DNA of 64,000 nucleotides from Alteromonas pelagimontana (GTDB lineage: Bacteria; Pseudomonadota; Gammaproteobacteria; Enterobacterales; Alteromonadaceae), in the NCBI RefSeq assembly GCF_002499975.2, contig NZ_CP052766.1, positions 62,001-126,000 on the forward strand. Direction: 5' to 3'. This document shows positions 60,676-64,000 of the stretch, piece after piece (position 1 is the stretch's first letter; each line of letters opens with the position of its first letter). The position numbers and the translations under genes were made by a program. The notes beneath the pieces are model-generated. The model worked only from the letters and a program-made list of their open reading frames with translations, had not been told where the DNA came from and did not search any database.

Positions 60676-61266
60676 ATGATGATCGCTCTGCCACTGGCTC
60701 CTCGCTATTCAATTGGACCATTAATTGTTGCAGTACTTTCTATACTTGCCTTCTTCTGTGAACCCCGGTCCAGCGACTATCTGGCGTATGATCGCTATGC
60801 TATAGAAGGTTTTGAGACCTGGCGTTTGATCACCGGTAACCTGGTTCACACTAATGGCTACCATTTAGTAATGAACATAGCAGGACTGCTTTTACTTTGG
60901 GCGCTGCACGGTGAACATTATCGGCCAGTCAGATACATTAAACTATTTTTCTGGTGTTGCCTGGGAACCAGCATCGGTATTTATTGGTTTTCGGCCAATC
61001 TTATCTGGTACGTAGGACTTTCCGGTGCACTCCACGGTATTTTTATTTGGGGTGCTTGTATGGATATTCGACAGGGAATGAAATCTGGATGGCTACTGCT
61101 AATTGGGGTCAGTGGCAAAGTTCTCTACGAGCAATTAACAGGAGGTAGCACGGAGGTTGCAGCCCTTATCGATGCCAATGTTGCTATTGATGCTCACCTT
61201 TACGGCGCAGTATCCGGTTTGCTGTTATTTACGGCAATGGTGATGTTAAGCCGGCCTCGGCACTAG
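60676..61266 (+). CDS. Rhombosortase
   Basis: From the ATG pair at 60676/60679 the protein has about 196 residues and six membrane helices, shorter than a typical rhomboid. The active site is Ser in YVGLSGALHGIFIWG with the partner His in IDAHLYGAVSGLLL. The N-terminal part has FETWRLITGNLVHTNGYHLVMN. This pattern fits rhombosortase, a rhomboid-like protease that cleaves GlyGly-CTERM proteins for surface attachment or secretion. No GlyGly-CTERM protein was seen in this window. It is divergent from the hydratase gene. Confidence 0.82.
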   Translation: MMIALPLAPRYSIGPLIVAVLSILAFFCEPRSSDYLAYDRYAIEGFETWRLITGNLVHTNGYHLVMNIAGLLLLWALHGEHYRPVRYIKLFFWCCLGTSIGIYWFSANLIWYVGLSGALHGIFIWGACMDIRQGMKSGWLLLIGVSGKVLYEQLTGGSTEVAALIDANVAIDAHLYGAVSGLLLFTAMVMLSRPRH

Positions 61267-61320
61267 CGCCGTAGTAACGCCAGATAACGTTCAGGTTTAT
61301 CGACAACAGCTATTTCAGGT

Positions 61321-61939
61321 GTAAAGAATTCACCTTCTAAAGAAGGTGGCTTTGTGTGAACCCCCTAAAAGGGGGCCTTCTATTCTAGGGCGAGCTGAGC
61401 TTGCTCTTGTCTTTCAACCTTCTCCTGGTGACGTACATAACGTCTAATGATCTCTTCGTTCACTCCCACTGAATCAACAAAGTAACCTCGTTGCCAGAAG
61501 TGGTTTCCCCACATTTTGTTCTTTCTCAAATGTGGGTACTTATTGAATAGTTTCAAAGCTATCTTGCCTTTTAAAGCACCCATCAGGTTTGATATCGACA
61601 GCTTTGGAGGAATTTTTACTACTAGGTGAACATGGTCTATCTGCACGTTCAACTCCATCACTATGCAGTCGAGTTGCTGACAGTAGACGTGAATACACCT
61701 GTAAACATCTTTGCCTAATTTATTCGATAATATCCTGAACCGGTATTTCGGAGTCCAGACTATGTGATATTGACATCGCCAAAACACGTGCGATGCTTGC
61801 TCGTATCTACTCATGTTATTTTCCTTTTTGACTTCGCTAAAAATCAAAGGGAGATTTAACATGGGTAGGTATACGGGCAAAGCCCTGACATTAATGATAA
61901 CCACCTACTGAAGTAGGTGGTTTAGGGCTGAAAACAAAA
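61321..61939 (-). mobile_element. IS200-type insertion sequence, copy 2
   Basis: This is the second copy of the 619-base element, 3961 bases from the first and in the same orientation. Its subterminal hairpin (61899-61922) and other-end hairpins (about 61331-61348 and 61361-61375) are preserved. It begins at the TTTTGTTTT tail of the terminator after the S9 peptidase gene. The other flank differs from copy 1, so the two represent independent insertions. Confidence 0.9.
61380..61814 (-). CDS. tnpA: IS200/IS605 family transposase TnpA, copy 2
   Basis: A 144-residue Y1 HUH transposase starting at 61814. It matches copy 1 apart from a few substitutions (Phe in KYRFRIL, His in NKYPHLRK). The HUH pair and the candidate Tyr126 are conserved, and the frame is intact, so it could act on both copies. 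Confidence 0.93.
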   Translation of the reverse strand: MSRYEQASHVFWRCQYHIVWTPKYRFRILSNKLGKDVYRCIHVYCQQLDCIVMELNVQIDHVHLVVKIPPKLSISNLMGALKGKIALKLFNKYPHLRKNKMWGNHFWQRGYFVDSVGVNEEIIRRYVRHQEKVERQEQAQLALE

Positions 61940-61959
61940 ATCGCCTCTGGAGAGGCGAT
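61931..61959 (-). terminator. Rho-independent terminator of the S9 peptidase gene, abutting IS copy 2
   Basis: ATCGCCTCT-GG-AGAGGCGAT (61940-61959) follows the peptidase stop on the minus strand and runs into TTTTTGTTTT, where IS copy 2 starts. Confidence 0.88.
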
Positions 61960-61980
61960 TTTATCAATAGGAACGTTAGG

Positions 61981-64000
61981 CTATAGGTTTGTTTCGAACA
62001 GCTTATAAATCCGGCGGTATTCGTCCAGCCAGGACGTGGGCTGCACAAATCCATGGCGCTCTACGGGATAAATTGCAATCTCAAAGTTCTGCTTCTTAAG
62101 CTCGATAAGACGCTGCACCAGCCGCACCGAATCTTCAAAAAACACGTTATCATCAACCATGGGGGAATTGATCAGCAGCGGTTTCTCAAGCCCTTCCGCA
62201 AAATAGATAGGCGAGCTTCTCTCATAAGCAATGGGGTCCACTTCAGGAGTGTTAAGTATATTAGCCGTATAAGGTGTGTTGTAGTGCGCCCAGTCGGAAA
62301 CAGGACGTAGCGCTGCACCGGCTTCAAATAAATCCGGCGCGGTAAACAGCGACATAAACGTCAGAAAGCCACCGTACGAACCACCGTAAGTACCGATTCG
62401 CTCACGATCCACATTGGCATTTGCAACCAGCCAGTCGACACCATCACGCAAATCTTCTACTTCCGGCTTACCCATCTGCCGGTAAATCGCGGTGCGCCAG
62501 TCGCGCCCGTAACCTGCCGATGCGCGGTAATCCATATCCAACACCACATAACCTTGTTGTACCAGCATGCTGTGGAACATGAATTCGCGGAAGTAACCAG
62601 ACCAGCCTAAGTGAGCGTTCTGCAGATACCCTGCACCGTGATTAAAAACAACGGCTCGGCGGGGCTCGCCACTTTGATAATTTTCCGGTAAATATACGCG
62701 AGCATAGATAGGCTGAGCAGTATTCGATGAAGGAATTGCTACCACTTGCGGTTTTGCCCACGGCATAGCGAGAAATTCCTCGCTAACGCTATGCGTAATT
62801 TGCTTTGCCTGTAGCGCAGGATCGGTGGGCTTAATATAAAGCTCAGGAGGTCGCGTCACTTTGCTATGAGTAAGCAACAGTGTATCGCCGTCAGGACTTA
62901 ACTTATAGTCGGTCATGCCGTTAAGATTGGTCATGGCTTCCATTTCACCGGAGGCCAGATTCACCCGGTAAATTTCATAGATTCCAGGATGTTTCTTATT
63001 GGCTTTGAAATACACGTATTTGTCGTCGCGGGTTACAGTCGGCTCATCAACGATATACTGGCCTTTAGTCAGTGCTTCGGGTGCTTGTCCGGGAGTTTGC
63101 AGATAAAGATGTGCGTATCCTGTTTGTTCAGACTGGAAAAACAGCTTTTCACTATTGTGCAGCCATCCGAACTGATTAAACCGATAGTTTACCCATGCAT
63201 CGTCATGTAAGCGGTGCTGATTCACCAGTCTATGATTGTCAAAATCAACGGTCACTATCCAACGGTCTTTGTTATCCCAGGCTTCAAGCATGAAGGCAAC
63301 CTGATTACCCGCTTGCTGCCAGCGAATAGATGGCTGTTGCCAATACCAGCTTTCCAATAATGTGATGGCTCGTGGCAAACGGTTTACTTCATAGCTTTCG
63401 CCTTTTGCTTTAGCATTTTCTGCTTTTACTTCCGCTAATACATCTTCATTGTAGCCAGGTAAATTTACATAAGATAATTCATGCTTCTCACCGGTTTCTA
63501 AATTCACTAGCCAGATATCGTGATTTACTGGTTCTGCGTCTGCAACCCGCTGGCGAACTTCCTTAGCGGCAATTCGGGCATCTTCCTGAATATAATGCGG
63601 CATGATATCGGAATCGTCGCGGGAAGGCTTTTGCGCGGTAGTTACAATAATGGCAGTATCGCCTTTAGGAGACACCGACGCCGCGACCAGGCGGTCATCT
63701 TTATTAAAATAAATGGGTTTTGGCGCAACTGCAGGGTTTACCGCGGCAAGCGCAGCATGTTCATCGGCAACGGCCTGACGGTGCTGGCGTTGTTTGGCAA
63801 TATACTGGATAAGACTAACCTGCTGCTCAGCAATGTAATCTTTTGACGCTTTAACGGCTTCAGGCTTTTCGGCAAATTTCCAGCTAACTAATTCCTGACG
63901 TTGGCCCGTTGTCAGATTAATAGCCACAATCTTATCGCCCGACTGTGCCATCAGTCTGCCATCTACCATAAATTGCAGGTTACTTAACGGCGCTCCGCCT
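61981..64000 (-). CDS. S9 family (prolyl oligopeptidase-like) peptidase, C-terminal part
   Basis: The frame is open through the right edge of the window, so only the C-terminal 672 or so residues are present; the ATG at 63969 is internal. The visible part starts within a beta-propeller (repeated blocks such as DDRLVAASVSPKGDTAIIV and PTVTRDDKYVYFKANKK). It ends in an alpha/beta-hydrolase domain with the nucleophile in GTYGGSYGGFLTF, Asp in MVDDNVFFED and His in PVERHGFVQP. Such enzymes cleave short peptides, often after proline, and are commonly periplasmic. The N-terminus and any signal peptide lie outside. Confidence 0.88.
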   Translation of the reverse strand, partial: GGAPLSNLQFMVDGRLMAQSGDKIVAINLTTGQRQELVSWKFAEKPEAVKASKDYIAEQQVSLIQYIAKQRQHRQAVADEHAALAAVNPAVAPKPIYFNKDDRLVAASVSPKGDTAIIVTTAQKPSRDDSDIMPHYIQEDARIAAKEVRQRVADAEPVNHDIWLVNLETGEKHELSYVNLPGYNEDVLAEVKAENAKAKGESYEVNRLPRAITLLESWYWQQPSIRWQQAGNQVAFMLEAWDNKDRWIVTVDFDNHRLVNQHRLHDDAWVNYRFNQFGWLHNSEKLFFQSEQTGYAHLYLQTPGQAPEALTKGQYIVDEPTVTRDDKYVYFKANKKHPGIYEIYRVNLASGEMEAMTNLNGMTDYKLSPDGDTLLLTHSKVTRPPELYIKPTDPALQAKQITHSVSEEFLAMPWAKPQVVAIPSSNTAQPIYARVYLPENYQSGEPRRAVVFNHGAGYLQNAHLGWSGYFREFMFHSMLVQQGYVVLDMDYRASAGYGRDWRTAIYRQMGKPEVEDLRDGVDWLVANANVDRERIGTYGGSYGGFLTFMSLFTAPDLFEAGAALRPVSDWAHYNTPYTANILNTPEVDPIAYERSSPIYFAEGLEKPLLINSPMVDDNVFFEDSVRLVQRLIELKKQNFEIAIYPVERHGFVQPTSWLDEYRRIYKLFETNL

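Overview
The window looks like a chromosomal segment of a marine gammaproteobacterium of the Alteromonadales (Alteromonas or a close relative; the genus cannot be fixed from sequence reading alone). The grounds are E. coli-like protein families throughout and gene orders typical of gammaproteobacteria: cmk-rpsA-ihfB-lapA-lapB, purC-bamC-dapA beside gcvR-bcp, perM, bepA, arsC-like, hda, purM-purN, and cmoA-cmoB. No rRNA, tRNA, CRISPR array or prophage was seen.

Layout. 1-9.4 kb is a long leftward run of housekeeping genes: gyrA, serC, aroA, cmk, rpsA, ihfB, lapA and the start of lapB. 9.6-14.6 kb runs rightward: ubiG, then nrdA-nrdB-yfaE (class Ia ribonucleotide reductase plus its ferredoxin), preceded by two pairs of NrdR boxes. 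14.6-17.7 kb is a tightly overlapped leftward three-gene operon: N-formylglutamate amidohydrolase family, a QEGLA/DUF1704 metallopeptidase related to tubulin detyrosinases, and a GshB-like ATP-grasp ligase. I regard it as the best candidate for an undescribed system. 18-21.5 kb is accessory: an orphan helical protein, a possible group II intron remnant, a small membrane/redox cluster (lipoprotein, DUF305, cytochrome c) and a broken universal stress protein gene.

21.5-39.6 kb returns to conserved synteny (EamA transporter, purC-bamC-dapA, gcvR-bcp, perM, bepA, thioredoxin-like gene, arsC-like, wrbA, DUF2069, hda, DUF2066, purMN, DUF3108). It is interrupted between bcp and perM by a molybdenum hydroxylase cassette of the isoquinoline 1-oxidoreductase type (iorA, iorB, dihaem cytochrome c). 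39.8-44.6 kb holds fadE with a FadR-like operator, and cmoAB for tRNA wobble-uridine modification. 44.7-49.4 kb is a four-gene glucosylglycerate operon whose predicted enzymes form a complete synthesis and recycling loop: glycerate kinase, HAD phosphatase, glucosyl-3-phosphoglycerate synthase and GH13 phosphorylase.

49.6-56.6 kb carries moeA, a MATE exporter, a MarC protein, a rhomboid, a MobA-like nucleotidyltransferase with XdhC (molybdenum cofactor maturation, probably serving the hydroxylase 24 kb away), and cysK. 56.8-64 kb has an orphan lipoprotein, ggt, an enoyl-CoA hydratase, a rhombosortase and a truncated S9 peptidase. Two nearly identical IS200-type elements lie here, each abutting the U-tract of a neighbouring gene's terminator.
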